Of a stretch of DNA of 64,000 nucleotides, positions 8,282 to 16,937 are shown in pieces. The notes below the pieces were generated by a model. It did no database searches, was not told where the DNA came from, and saw only the letters and a program-made list of their open reading frames with translations. Position 1 is the first letter of the stretch; each line of letters starts with the position of its first letter. The DNA comes from Streptomyces lasiicapitis (GTDB lineage: Bacteria > Actinomycetota > Actinomycetes > Streptomycetales > Streptomycetaceae), in NCBI RefSeq assembly GCF_014646335.1, contig NZ_BMNG01000008.1, forward strand, positions 326,833 to 390,832, read 5' to 3'. Position numbers and translations under genes: made by a program.

Positions 8282-9773
8282 GGGCCTTCATGGGGCCGGG
8301 GAGGGGCGGGGTCACCGCAGGCTGCCGCACCTCGGCCCGTACGTACGCCGCGTACGAAGCCGTCGTACGCCACTGGGCCGACCCCGTCCCCGACTCCGGG
8401 ATCACCGGGCTGGTGAACAGCACGCCCTGGTCGGTGATGAAGCGGATCGTGCAGCCGGGGACGCCCTTGACGTCGAGGCGGACCGTCACCGGGTCGTCGG
8501 AGTCGACGCGGAGGCGTTCGCCGATGCCCGCGTGGCGGCCCTTGCCGCCGCTCGCGCCGAAGGTGAGCTCGATGGCCTTGGACTCGGTGAGGTAGGAGCG
8601 GCCCGCGCGGATGCCGTCCTGGATGGCCTCGCGGGTCAGGTCGTCGGCGAGGACGACGGTCTGGGGGCGGCCGACGGGGTCGGGGTCGCGGTGGGCGTCG
8701 CTGTTGCCCATGGCGGGCGTCCAGCGCCGGCCCCCGCGCGCGGCGGCGACGAGCGCGTTGTCCCACTCGGAGATCGCCACCTCGTCCTCGGGCGAGAACG
8801 CGCCGTTCCACACCTCGACCGCGTCCGCCTCGCCGAAGCCGAACTTCCAGTTGCAGCCGACACACGTGGCGTGCGGGTGCGCGGGCACGACAAGGCCGCC
8901 GGCGCGGTGGATGTGTCGGGCGTAGTGGCCGAAGCGGTTGTCGCGGGCGCGGTAGCGCCAGTCGACGAACGTGCCGGGCTCGGTGCCGATGGCGAGGACG
9001 TGGCCGTTGCGGGTGGTGACCTCTTCACCCAGGAGTACGAGGAGGTCGTCACCGGCTACCTCGGACCAGTGGGCGTGCGCCGATTGGGTGTTGTGCTCGG
9101 AGGTGTTGATGAAGTCCAGGCCTGCGGCGCGGGCGAGGGCGCCGATCTCGGCGGGGGTGCGGCGGCCGTCGGAGTACCAGGTGTGCAGGTGGCAGTCGCC
9201 CCGGTACCAGGCCCGGCCCCGCCCCTTCGCCCGCTCCGGCGGGTACTTGGGCTTCGGCGTGGTCCCCGGCGCCCCGTAGGTGAGGGTGATGGTCACCTCG
9301 TACGGCAGGCCTTCCGGGGCCACCGTGTAGGGGCCGAGCGCGATGTTCCACGTCCCGGCGCGCACGGGACCCGGGATGTACCCGGGCGTCGCGTCGTCCG
9401 CCCGGATGAAGAACTCCGTGCGCGCGCCGCCCGACCAGCCGCGGAACCCCTTGCCGCCGAGCGCCGTGCCGCGCTCGTCGAAGATCCCGATGTCGAGGGC
9501 GTTGCCGACGGTCCCGGCCGGGACGGGCGGCTTCTCATAGGTGTACGAGACGTGGATCTGCTGGACCCCGCGCGGGATCTCGACCGGCAGGTACACGAAG
9601 TCCGGCGATCCGGTGGGCAGCGTGCCCTTGACCGTCTTCGTCTCTTTCCCGGTGCGCCGCTCCTCGGCGGCGCCCGCGCTGCTCGCGAAGCTCACGCTGC
9701 CCAACGTAAGGGCGGTCGCCGCCCCCGTCACGAGCAGCGCGCGTCTGTTCAGGTGGCTTTCGTCCTCACACAT
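8253..9773 (-). CDS. secreted CehA/McbA-family PHP-domain metallohydrolase
   Basis: 506 residues from ATG 9773. The N-terminus S-H-L-N-R-R-A-L-L-V-T-G-A-A followed by a hydrophobic, Ala-rich stretch to A-G-A-A-E-E is a Tat-like signal peptide. Residues about 50-190 form a beta-rich domain. The PHP domain starts at G-D-C-H-L-H-T-W-Y-S-D-G with further metal ligands in I-N-T-S-E-H-N, L-G-E-E-V-T and V-P-A-H-P-H, and G-N-S-D-A-H-R-D near the end. PHP proteins are trinuclear-metal hydrolases acting on phosphoesters or carbamates; the CehA/McbA subgroup includes carbaryl hydrolases, but the substrate here cannot be told. The upstream in-frame extension is rejected because the Tat signal should be N-terminal. 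Confidence 0.8.
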   Translation of the reverse strand: MCEDESHLNRRALLVTGAATALTLGSVSFASSAGAAEERRTGKETKTVKGTLPTGSPDFVYLPVEIPRGVQQIHVSYTYEKPPVPAGTVGNALDIGIFDERGTALGGKGFRGWSGGARTEFFIRADDATPGYIPGPVRAGTWNIALGPYTVAPEGLPYEVTITLTYGAPGTTPKPKYPPERAKGRGRAWYRGDCHLHTWYSDGRRTPAEIGALARAAGLDFINTSEHNTQSAHAHWSEVAGDDLLVLLGEEVTTRNGHVLAIGTEPGTFVDWRYRARDNRFGHYARHIHRAGGLVVPAHPHATCVGCNWKFGFGEADAVEVWNGAFSPEDEVAISEWDNALVAAARGGRRWTPAMGNSDAHRDPDPVGRPQTVVLADDLTREAIQDGIRAGRSYLTESKAIELTFGASGGKGRHAGIGERLRVDSDDPVTVRLDVKGVPGCTIRFITDQGVLFTSPVIPESGTGSAQWRTTASYAAYVRAEVRQPAVTPPLPGPMKALTNPIFLGR

Positions 9774-10043
9774 GCTGTGACTCCCCAGAGGTCGTGGGCG
9801 AAGGTGCCCGACGGTGACAGCGTGACGGCGGTGCTCACCGCAACCTTGGTATTGAGCCGTGAACTCCCCTGTAAGGGAAGGGAATCGGCAGGTTTCCGTC
9901 CGGGAACGCGCGGGTCGGCCACGAGGGTCCGCCGACGACACCTGTACGGCCCGCCATGGCCACCCCTACGGCACCGCGGCCGGAAACCGTACGGGCCGAC
10001 CCCCGGGGCACAAGTGCCTGTAGGTGTCACATGTCCTCGCTCG

Positions 10044-10049
10044 TATGCT
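10044..10049 (+). promoter_or_regulatory. possible -10 element for leaderless fbiC
   Basis: TATGCT ends 6 bases before the fbiC ATG, and only a string of Gs lies between, with no spaced ribosome binding site. This is the geometry of a leaderless transcript. I do not see a convincing -35. The rest of 9774-10043, between the divergent PHP gene and fbiC, holds no recognisable gene. Confidence 0.3.
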
Positions 10050-10055
10050 CGGGGG

Positions 10056-12665
10056 ATGACCAACAGCGCACAGCCCGCCGAGGCCGGACGTCCCACCGCC
10101 AACGCCATGCGCCGCGCCCTGAAACGGGCCAGGGACGGCGTCGCGCTGGATGTCGCGGAGGCCGCGGTGCTGCTGCAGGCGCGCGGGGACGACCTGGAGG
10201 ACCTGGTCGTCTCGGCGGGGCGGGTGCGGGACGCGGGCCTTGAGGCGGAGGGGCGCGCGGACGTCATCACGTACTCGAAGAGCGTGTTCATCCCGCTCAC
10301 CCGGCTGTGCCGGGACAAGTGCCACTACTGCACGTTCGTGACCGTGCCGGGCAAGCTGCGCCGGGCCGGGCACGGGATGTTCATGTCGCCCGACGAGGTC
10401 CTGGACATCGCGCGGCGCGGCGCCGAACTGGGCTGCAAGGAAGCGCTGATCACCCTCGGCGACAAGCCGGAGGACCGCTGGCCCGAGGCGCGCGAGTGGC
10501 TGGAGGCGGAGGGGTACGACGACACGATCGCGTACGTACGGGCCATATCGATCCGGATCCTCGAAGAGACGGGTCTGCTGCCGCACCTCAACCCCGGCGT
10601 CATGTCCTGGACCGACTTCCAGCGGCTCAAGCCCGTCGCGCCCAGCATGGGGATGATGCTGGAGACCACGGCGACGCGGCTGTGGAGCGAGCCGGGCGGG
10701 CCGCACTACGGCTCGCCCGACAAGGAGCCCGCCGTGCGGCTGCGGGTCCTTGAGGACGCGGGCCGCTCGTCCGTGCCGTTCACCAGCGGGCTGCTCATCG
10801 GCATCGGGGAGACGTACGAGGAGCGGGCGGACTCGCTGTTCGCGCTGCGGCGCGTGGCCCGGTCCTACCACGGCGTCCAGGAGCTGATCATCCAGAACTT
10901 CCGCGCCAAGCCGGACACGGCGATGCGCGGCATGCCGGACGCCGACCTCGACGACCTGGTGGCGACGGTGGCCGTGGCGCGGCACATCATGGGCCCTTCG
11001 GGCTGCATCCAGGCTCCGCCCAACCTCGTCGCCGGGGAGTACGGGCGGCTCATCCGCGCCGGGATCGACGACTGGGGCGGCGTCTCGCCCCTCACCATCG
11101 ACCACGTGAACCCCGAGCGGCCCTGGCCGCAGATCGAGGAGCTGGCCGCGCACTCCGAGGCGGAGGGCTTCGAGCTGCGGGAACGGCTCTGCGTGTACCC
11201 GGAGTTCGTACGGCGCGGCGAGCCGTGGCTCGACCCGCGGCTCCTGCCGCACGTGCGGGCCCTCGCCGACCCGGAGACGGGCCTCGCCGACCCCGACGCC
11301 CCCGTCCGCGGCCTGCCCTGGCAGGAGCCCGACGAAGGGTACGTGGCCTCCTCCGGCCGCACCGACCTGCACCACACCATCGACACGACGGGCCGCACCT
11401 CCGACCGGCGCGACGACTTCGACGAGGTGTACGGGGACTGGGAGGCGCTCCGGGAGCAGGCCGCGCCCGGGATGGTGCCCTCGCGCATCGACGGCGACGT
11501 GCGCGCGGCGCTGGCGACGGCCGCCGACGACCCGACGAAGCTCACCGACGACGAGGCCCTCGCCCTGCTGCACGCCGACGGGCCCGCCCTCGACGCCCTC
11601 TGCTCGGTCGCGGACGACGTCCGCAAGTCCGTGGTCGGCGACGACGTCACGTACATCGTCACGCGCAACATCAACTTCACCAACGTCTGCTACACGGGCT
11701 GCCGTTTCTGCGCCTTCGCGCAGCGCCGCACGGACGCCGACGCCTACACGCTCTCCCTGGACCAGGTCGCCGACCGCGCCGCGCAGGCCTGGGACGTGGG
11801 CGCCGTCGAGGTGTGCATGCAGGGCGGCATCCACCCGGACCTGCCCGGCACGGCGTACTTCGACATCGCGCGCGCCGTGAAGGAGCGCGTGCCCGGCATG
11901 CACGTGCACGCCTTCTCGCCGATGGAGGTCGTCAACGGCACGACGCGCACCGGGCTTTCGATACGGGAGTGGCTCACGCGGGCCAAGGAGTCCGGCCTCG
12001 ACTCCATCCCCGGCACGGCCGCCGAGATCCTCGACGACGAGGTGCGCTGGATCCTCACCAAGGGCAAACTGCCCACGGCGACCTGGATCGAGGTCGTTTC
12101 CACCGCGCACGAGCTGGGGCTCAGGTCGTCTTCGACGATGATGTACGGGCACGTGGACCAGCCCCGCCACTGGCTCGGCCACTTCCGCACCCTGGCCGGG
12201 ATGCAGCAGGCCAACCTGGAGAAGGGCGTCGAGGGCTTCACGGAGTTCGTGACGCTGCCCTTCATCCACACCAACGCCCCGGTCTACCTGGCCGGGATCG
12301 CCCGCCCCGGCCCCACCACTCGCGACAACCGCGCGGTGACGGCCATGGCCCGCCTCCTCCTGCACCCCCACATCCCCAACATCCAGACGAGCTGGGTGAA
12401 GCTCGGCACGGAGGGCGCCGCCGAGATGCTGCGCTCCGGCGCGAACGACCTCGGCGGCACCCTGATGGAGGAGACCATCTCCCGCATGGCGGGCTCCAGT
12501 TACGGCTCGTACCGCTCGGTGAAGGACCTCGTCGCGATCGCCGACGCGGCGGGCCGCCCGTCGAAGCCGCGCACGACGCTGTACGGCGAGGTGCCGGAGG
12601 AACGGCAGCAGGCGGCCGCCGCTTCGGACGGCCACCTGCCGGAGCTGCTGCCGCTGGTCGACTAA
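10056..12665 (+). CDS. fbiC: bifunctional FO synthase (CofG/CofH fusion)
   Basis: 869 residues, the usual length of the actinobacterial fusion. It makes 7,8-didemethyl-8-hydroxy-5-deazariboflavin (FO), the chromophore of coenzyme F420, from tyrosine and 5-amino-6-ribitylaminouracil, using two radical-SAM reactions. Seen: the first [4Fe-4S] motif C85-R-D-K-C89-H-Y-C92 in the CofG-like half, and the second, C545-Y-T-G-C549-R-F-C552, in the CofH-like half; the halves are joined by a linker around residues 430-490. ATG 10056 is selected because the conserved N-terminus begins soon after, and a much longer upstream open frame runs antisense through the PHP gene. Transcribed alone. It implies that the organism uses F420. 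Confidence 0.95.
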   Translation: MTNSAQPAEAGRPTANAMRRALKRARDGVALDVAEAAVLLQARGDDLEDLVVSAGRVRDAGLEAEGRADVITYSKSVFIPLTRLCRDKCHYCTFVTVPGKLRRAGHGMFMSPDEVLDIARRGAELGCKEALITLGDKPEDRWPEAREWLEAEGYDDTIAYVRAISIRILEETGLLPHLNPGVMSWTDFQRLKPVAPSMGMMLETTATRLWSEPGGPHYGSPDKEPAVRLRVLEDAGRSSVPFTSGLLIGIGETYEERADSLFALRRVARSYHGVQELIIQNFRAKPDTAMRGMPDADLDDLVATVAVARHIMGPSGCIQAPPNLVAGEYGRLIRAGIDDWGGVSPLTIDHVNPERPWPQIEELAAHSEAEGFELRERLCVYPEFVRRGEPWLDPRLLPHVRALADPETGLADPDAPVRGLPWQEPDEGYVASSGRTDLHHTIDTTGRTSDRRDDFDEVYGDWEALREQAAPGMVPSRIDGDVRAALATAADDPTKLTDDEALALLHADGPALDALCSVADDVRKSVVGDDVTYIVTRNINFTNVCYTGCRFCAFAQRRTDADAYTLSLDQVADRAAQAWDVGAVEVCMQGGIHPDLPGTAYFDIARAVKERVPGMHVHAFSPMEVVNGTTRTGLSIREWLTRAKESGLDSIPGTAAEILDDEVRWILTKGKLPTATWIEVVSTAHELGLRSSSTMMYGHVDQPRHWLGHFRTLAGMQQANLEKGVEGFTEFVTLPFIHTNAPVYLAGIARPGPTTRDNRAVTAMARLLLHPHIPNIQTSWVKLGTEGAAEMLRSGANDLGGTLMEETISRMAGSSYGSYRSVKDLVAIADAAGRPSKPRTTLYGEVPEERQQAAAASDGHLPELLPLVD

Positions 12666-12690
12666 GCGGCTTCGCGGGTGGGTGGTGTTG

Positions 12691-14139
12691 TCAGCGGTCG
12701 CCGAGGTGGTTGCCGAAGCGGGCTTCCTTGCGTTCGGGGGCGTTGACGGCCGCCGGGCCGAAGGACGTGATGGCCGTGGTGGTCAGGCCGGTCTTGGCGC
12801 CGCGCAGGATCCAGGCCGCGCCGGAGTCCTTGTACGTCCCGTCCTCCTGCGGCGCCGACACCGTCAGGTCGGCCCTCTTGTCGCCGTTGGTGTCGCCGAG
12901 GAGGACCTGGGAGCCGAAGCGGTCCTGGGTCTCCGAGGCGCCCGGGACCCCGGCCGTGGACTGCGTGAACGCCTGCGCGCCCTTGCCGGTGAGGCCGCCC
13001 GACGCCTTCGGGGCGCCCTTGAGGAGCACCACGCTGCCCGCGCCCTTGACGCTGCCGATGGCCTCGCCGGGGATGCCGGCGGCCAAGTCCGCGTAGCCGT
13101 CGCCGTTCACGTCGCCCGCGCTGACGACCGCGCCGAACTGGTCGCCCGTCTCGCCGACTCCGGGGACGCCCGCCGTGTCCTGGGTGATCTTCGTGATCCG
13201 CCCGGAGGGTCCTGACGCGCTGCCGTACTCGATGCGGACGGTGCCCTTGTCGGATTCGTTGTCGTCGTTGTTCGTGCCGTTGTCGCGCGCGGCGAGGTCG
13301 CCGTAGCCGTCGCCGTCGAAGTCCGCGATGACGCCGCCCAGCGTGGACTTGAGGGACTTGGAGGTGTGCGCGAGGCCGTCCTTGCCGCCCTTCCAGAACC
13401 GGCTCGCGTACGCCATCTCCTCGAAGCCGTGGCTGGTGACGAGGTCGTCGACGCCGTCGCCCGTCATGTCGCCCGCGATCAGGTCGCCGGGCCCGAAGGT
13501 CCGGCCCGTCTCGATGGCGTCCTCGCTCGCGGGCTTGCCCGCCCGGGTGAACGGGCCGTACGACACCGTCATGCCCGCCAGGTCCTCGTTCGGGTCGTCG
13601 CTCGTCGGGAACCGGTCCGACACGAGGTCCTGGTGGCCGTCGCCGTTGAAGTCCCCGGTGGTGGCGCGGCCCGGGATGTCGGCCAGCTCCGCGTGGCGGG
13701 TGCCGGACAGGCCGTCCTTCGCGCCCCACAGCACGAGCGGCTTGTCGCCGTTGTACGAGACGACGACGAGGTCCGTGTACCCGTCGCCGTCGAGGTCGGC
13801 GGCCGACGTGAACTGCCCGAAGTTCCCGTACTCCGCTGGCTCGCCCGGCACCCCGGCGGTCTCCCTGCTGATCGTCTGCGCGTGCGCCTTGTCCGGGCCG
13901 GACGCCGAGCCGTACACCACCGAGACGTACCCGGCCTCCTTCCCGGCGACGGTGCCGCCCGGGGATGCGGCGACGAGGTCGGTGTAGCCGTCGTGGTTGA
14001 AGTCGGCGGCGGGGGTTCGGGGCGGGGTGGGGGCGCTGGGGGCGTGGGGTGCGGCGGTCGCGGTGCCGGCTGTCGCCAACGGCGCCGCGAGCGCGGTGGC
14101 CGCGACGGCGGCGAGGGCTGCCTTGAGGGAGCGTCGCAC
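12691..14139 (-). CDS. secreted FG-GAP (integrin-alpha-type beta-propeller) protein
   Basis: 482 residues from GTG 14139, which follows an aggagg box at 4 bases. Residues 1-30 are a Sec signal peptide (basic M-R-R-S-L-K, Ala-rich core, cut near A-T-A-A). The mature part carries seven repeats of about 60 residues, each with a calcium-loop D-x-[ND]-x-D-G-x-x-D-L-[VA] motif: DFNHDGYTDL, DLDGDGYTDL, DFNGDGHQDL, DMTGDGVDDL, DFDGDGYGDL, DVNGDGYADL and DTNGDKRADL. This fits a seven-bladed propeller outside the cell. Ligand and role unknown. A close paralogue lies at 15355-16818 in the same orientation, with a cupin-VOC pair between. It converges on fbiC with only 25 bases between stops. Confidence 0.82.
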   Translation of the reverse strand: MRRSLKAALAAVAATALAAPLATAGTATAAPHAPSAPTPPRTPAADFNHDGYTDLVAASPGGTVAGKEAGYVSVVYGSASGPDKAHAQTISRETAGVPGEPAEYGNFGQFTSAADLDGDGYTDLVVVSYNGDKPLVLWGAKDGLSGTRHAELADIPGRATTGDFNGDGHQDLVSDRFPTSDDPNEDLAGMTVSYGPFTRAGKPASEDAIETGRTFGPGDLIAGDMTGDGVDDLVTSHGFEEMAYASRFWKGGKDGLAHTSKSLKSTLGGVIADFDGDGYGDLAARDNGTNNDDNESDKGTVRIEYGSASGPSGRITKITQDTAGVPGVGETGDQFGAVVSAGDVNGDGYADLAAGIPGEAIGSVKGAGSVVLLKGAPKASGGLTGKGAQAFTQSTAGVPGASETQDRFGSQVLLGDTNGDKRADLTVSAPQEDGTYKDSGAAWILRGAKTGLTTTAITSFGPAAVNAPERKEARFGNHLGDR

Positions 14140-14298
14140 TGATCCTCCTGCTGTGACTGGGGTGGGGCACTTGGGGAGACCTGTGAGGGGCGGGGACGGT
14201 TGCACGGACGTGGGGGCGGGCGCCAAGACCTGGAAAATTGACCCACATTTCTGCTGCCGAAAAGAACTGTCCAGCAGGTCACTCCGGACCGTAGAGTC

Positions 14299-14868
14299 AT
14301 GATCATGAACAACGACGCGAACACGAACTCCCAGACCACCACCCCCCTCCAGGCCGTCCTGACCCGCGGCGCGGAGGCCGAGACCTGCGCCGACCCGAGC
14401 AGCGTGATGACCCTGCTCGGCGAGTCGTCCGGCGCCGCGGGCTTCACGAGCTACCGGTCGACCTTCGCCACGGGCGCGGTGGGGGCGCCGTCCCACTTCC
14501 ACACCAAGGCGACGGAGCTGTTCTTCGTCATCAGCGGCTCGCTCCAGGTCCTCGTGGGCGAGGAGGTCACCGTCCTGAACGCGGGCGACTTCCTGGCGGT
14601 GCCGCCGCACACCCCGCACGCCTTCGCCGCGGCGCCGGGCTGCGAGGCGGACGTCCTCTTCGTCTTCACGCCGGGCATGGACCGGTTCGACTACCTGCGG
14701 CTGCTCGGCCGGGTGCTGCGCGGCGAGGCCGACCCGAAGGAGATCGCCGAGTCGGGCGAGCGCTTCGACAACCACTACGTGGACAGCCCGGTGTGGCGCG
14801 CCGCGCTGGAGGCGGCGAAGTCGGAAGCCGCGACGGGCGACGCCGCGAAGGCCGAGGCCGCGAAGTGA
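14299..14868 (+). CDS. cupin-domain protein
   Basis: 189 residues. A single cupin barrel at about residues 45-125: the metal motif 1 is seen as H-F-H-T-K-A-T-E-L-F-F-V-I-S-G and motif 2 as P-P-H-T-P-H-A-F, so a mononuclear metal site is likely. The C-terminal 60 residues are helical and end in an Ala/Glu/Lys-rich tail. Cupins of this quercetinase-like kind can be dioxygenases, isomerases or sensors; nothing here decides. Two ATGs, 14299 and 14305, are possible. TAGAGT at 14292-14297 sits at -10 distance from the second and no ribosome binding site is visible, so a leaderless start at 14305 is possible. The stop overlaps the VOC gene start. Confidence 0.75.
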   Translation: MIMNNDANTNSQTTTPLQAVLTRGAEAETCADPSSVMTLLGESSGAAGFTSYRSTFATGAVGAPSHFHTKATELFFVISGSLQVLVGEEVTVLNAGDFLAVPPHTPHAFAAAPGCEADVLFVFTPGMDRFDYLRLLGRVLRGEADPKEIAESGERFDNHYVDSPVWRAALEAAKSEAATGDAAKAEAAK

Positions 14869-15263
14869 TCGACTCCACCACCCACGTCCGCGTGGCCCGC
14901 CCCTCGCGCGACCTCGCCGCCGCCGAACGCTTCTACGTGGACGGCCTCGGCCTAGAAGTCCTGTGGCGCACCACCGAACGCGTCTCCGGGGAGCACGACC
15001 TGGTGATGGTCGGACTCCCCGGCGGCGCCTGGCACTTCGAGCTCACGCACGACCCCGAGCGCCCGCTGGACCCGACCCCGACCGTGGACGACCTGTTCGT
15101 GGTCTACCTCGGCAAGCCGGTGGACGAAGCACAGGTCGACCGCCTGACCGCGGCGGGCGGCACCCGGGTCCCCGCGCACAACCCGTACTGGGACGAGTAC
15201 GGCGTGACGGTCGCGGACCCGGACGGCTACCGGCTGGTGCTGTGCGAGCGGGCCTGGGGCTAG
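14865..15263 (+). CDS. VOC-family (glyoxalase/bleomycin-resistance fold) protein
   Basis: 132 residues, one glyoxalase-type unit. Seen: V-A-R-P-S-R-D-L-A-A-A-E-R-F-Y-V-D-G-L-G-L-E-V at the start, a central H-F-E-L metal-ligand strand and the end motif V-T-V-A-D-P-D-G-Y-R-L-V-L-C-E. GTG 14865 overlaps the cupin stop (GTGA), so the two are co-expressed and may act on the same compound or form one resistance or detoxification unit. Substrate unknown. Confidence 0.8.
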   Translation: MIDSTTHVRVARPSRDLAAAERFYVDGLGLEVLWRTTERVSGEHDLVMVGLPGGAWHFELTHDPERPLDPTPTVDDLFVVYLGKPVDEAQVDRLTAAGGTRVPAHNPYWDEYGVTVADPDGYRLVLCERAWG

Positions 15264-15354
15264 CCCGGCCCGGGCCCGCGAGCGCGACGGCTCGCACGGG
15301 CGGTAGCGCGATGGCTCACGTGAACCGCCGCGCACCGCCGCGTACCGCCCCGCC

Positions 15355-16818
15355 TCAGCGGCCCAGCTCCGTCCCGAACCGCGCCCCCTTCTCCGGCGCG
15401 CCCAGCACCCCCGGACCGAAGGAAGCAATCCCGGCCGTCGTCACCCCGGACCCGGCGCCCCGGAACACCCACACCGCCCCCGAGTCCGCGTACGTCGCGT
15501 CCTCCCCGACCGCCGCGACGGTCAGGTCGGCCTTCTTGTCGCCGTTGACGTCGGACAGCAGGACGCGGGCGCCGAACACGTCGCCCTTCTCGGAGGCACC
15601 GGGCACGCCCGCCGTGGACTGAGTGAACGCCTGCGCACCCGTCCCGCCCAGGCCGCCCTTGGCACCCTTGAGCACAACAACACTCCCCGCGTCCTCGACG
15701 TCCTTGCCGCCCGCCTTGACGTCCTCGCCGGGCACGCCGACGGCGATGTCCGCGAGACCGTCGCCGTTGACGTCGCCCGCGCTGAGGTCGGCGCCGAACT
15801 GGTCCCCGCTGGTGTCCTCGACGGGGCCCTGCCCGCCCGTCTCACCGACGCCGGGGACGCCCGGACTGTCCTGGGTGATCTTCTTGGTGCGGGTGGCGGC
15901 GGGCCCGGCGGCGCTGCCGTAGTCGACGCGCACGGTGCCCGCCTCGTACGAGTTGTCGTCGTTGCTGCCGCCGTTGTCGCGGGTCACGAAGTCGCCGTAC
16001 CCGTCACCGTCCACGTCCGCGACGACGCCGCCGTCGGACGACTTGAGCCCCGTGGACGTACGACTGATCCCACTCCTGGTGCCCTTCCAGAACTTGCTGG
16101 CGTACGCCTTGTCCTCGAAGTTGTGGCTGGTGACGAGGTCGTCGACGCCGTCGCCGTTCATGTCCCCGGCGACGAACTGGCTGGGCCCGCGGTAGGCCCC
16201 GATCGTCACGACGTCTCTCTTCGCGGGCTCCCCACCCCGCGTGAACGGCCCGTACGAGACGGTCATCCCGCCTATCTCATCCTCATTCGCCGGATACGCC
16301 CCCGTCACCAGGTCGCGGTGCCCGTCGCCGTTGAAGTCCCCGGACGCCAGGTCCCCGCGGGACCCCGGCAGTTCGGCGGTCGCGCCCGTCAGCCCGTCAC
16401 CGGACCCCCACAACACATAGGCCTTGCCCGTGAAGCCCCCGACGGCGAGATCGCTGTACCCGTCCCCGTCGAAGTCGTCGACGGCGAGCTCCCGCCCGAA
16501 GCTGTCGTACTCCGCGACGTCACCGGGCACCCCCGGCGTACCGCGGTCGATGACCCGCGGATGCGCGTGATCGGGCCCGCTCTTGGACCCGTACACGACG
16601 GCGACGTACCCGGCACTCTCCTTCCCGCCGACCGTGCCGTACGGCGCCCCGATCACGAGGTCGGCGTAGCCGTCCTTGTTGAAGTCGGTGACCGGCGTGC
16701 GGGGCGCCTTCGGGGCCTTGGGCGCGGGGGACGCGGCGGACGCGGTGCCGGACGCGGCGAGCACGAGCGGCGCGGCGAGGGCGGCCGCCGCGGCGGCGGC
16801 GATGAGGGTGCGGCGCAC
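15355..16818 (-). CDS. secreted FG-GAP beta-propeller protein, second copy
   Basis: 487 residues from GTG 16818, preceded by aggagg. Signal peptide M-R-R-T-L-I-A with an Ala core cut near A-S-A-A. Seven calcium-loop repeats: DFNKDGYADL, DFDGDGYSDL, DFNGDGHRDL, DMNGDGVDDL, DVDGDGYGDF, DVNGDGLADI and DVNGDKKADL. It matches the copy at 12691-14139 blade for blade, including S-T-A-G-V-P-G-A-S-E and the final S-F-G-P. It is divergent from the first STAND-TPR gene, 119 bases away, so they may share a control region. Extracellular; function unknown. Confidence 0.82.
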   Translation of the reverse strand: MRRTLIAAAAAAALAAPLVLAASGTASAASPAPKAPKAPRTPVTDFNKDGYADLVIGAPYGTVGGKESAGYVAVVYGSKSGPDHAHPRVIDRGTPGVPGDVAEYDSFGRELAVDDFDGDGYSDLAVGGFTGKAYVLWGSGDGLTGATAELPGSRGDLASGDFNGDGHRDLVTGAYPANEDEIGGMTVSYGPFTRGGEPAKRDVVTIGAYRGPSQFVAGDMNGDGVDDLVTSHNFEDKAYASKFWKGTRSGISRTSTGLKSSDGGVVADVDGDGYGDFVTRDNGGSNDDNSYEAGTVRVDYGSAAGPAATRTKKITQDSPGVPGVGETGGQGPVEDTSGDQFGADLSAGDVNGDGLADIAVGVPGEDVKAGGKDVEDAGSVVVLKGAKGGLGGTGAQAFTQSTAGVPGASEKGDVFGARVLLSDVNGDKKADLTVAAVGEDATYADSGAVWVFRGAGSGVTTAGIASFGPGVLGAPEKGARFGTELGR

Positions 16819-16937
16819 TGTTCCTCCTGTGACGTGGGTGGATGTCGCAGGGGAGACCTGTGAGGAGGGGCGACGGTTGTACGTCCCGGGGGTCAGACTG
16901 GTGCGGCTGAGGAGACCTGTGGCGTGAGGGAGTGGGC

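Noticed and set aside
8532..10055. 500-codon upstream extension of fbiC
   Set aside because: The extension runs antisense through the PHP-domain gene and has no family similarity; the conserved N-terminus begins at 10056.
9966..12635. 889-codon open frame antisense to fbiC
   Set aside because: It mirrors the fbiC reading frame in very GC-rich DNA, has Arg/Gly/His-rich composition and no motifs. fbiC itself has all catalytic residues.
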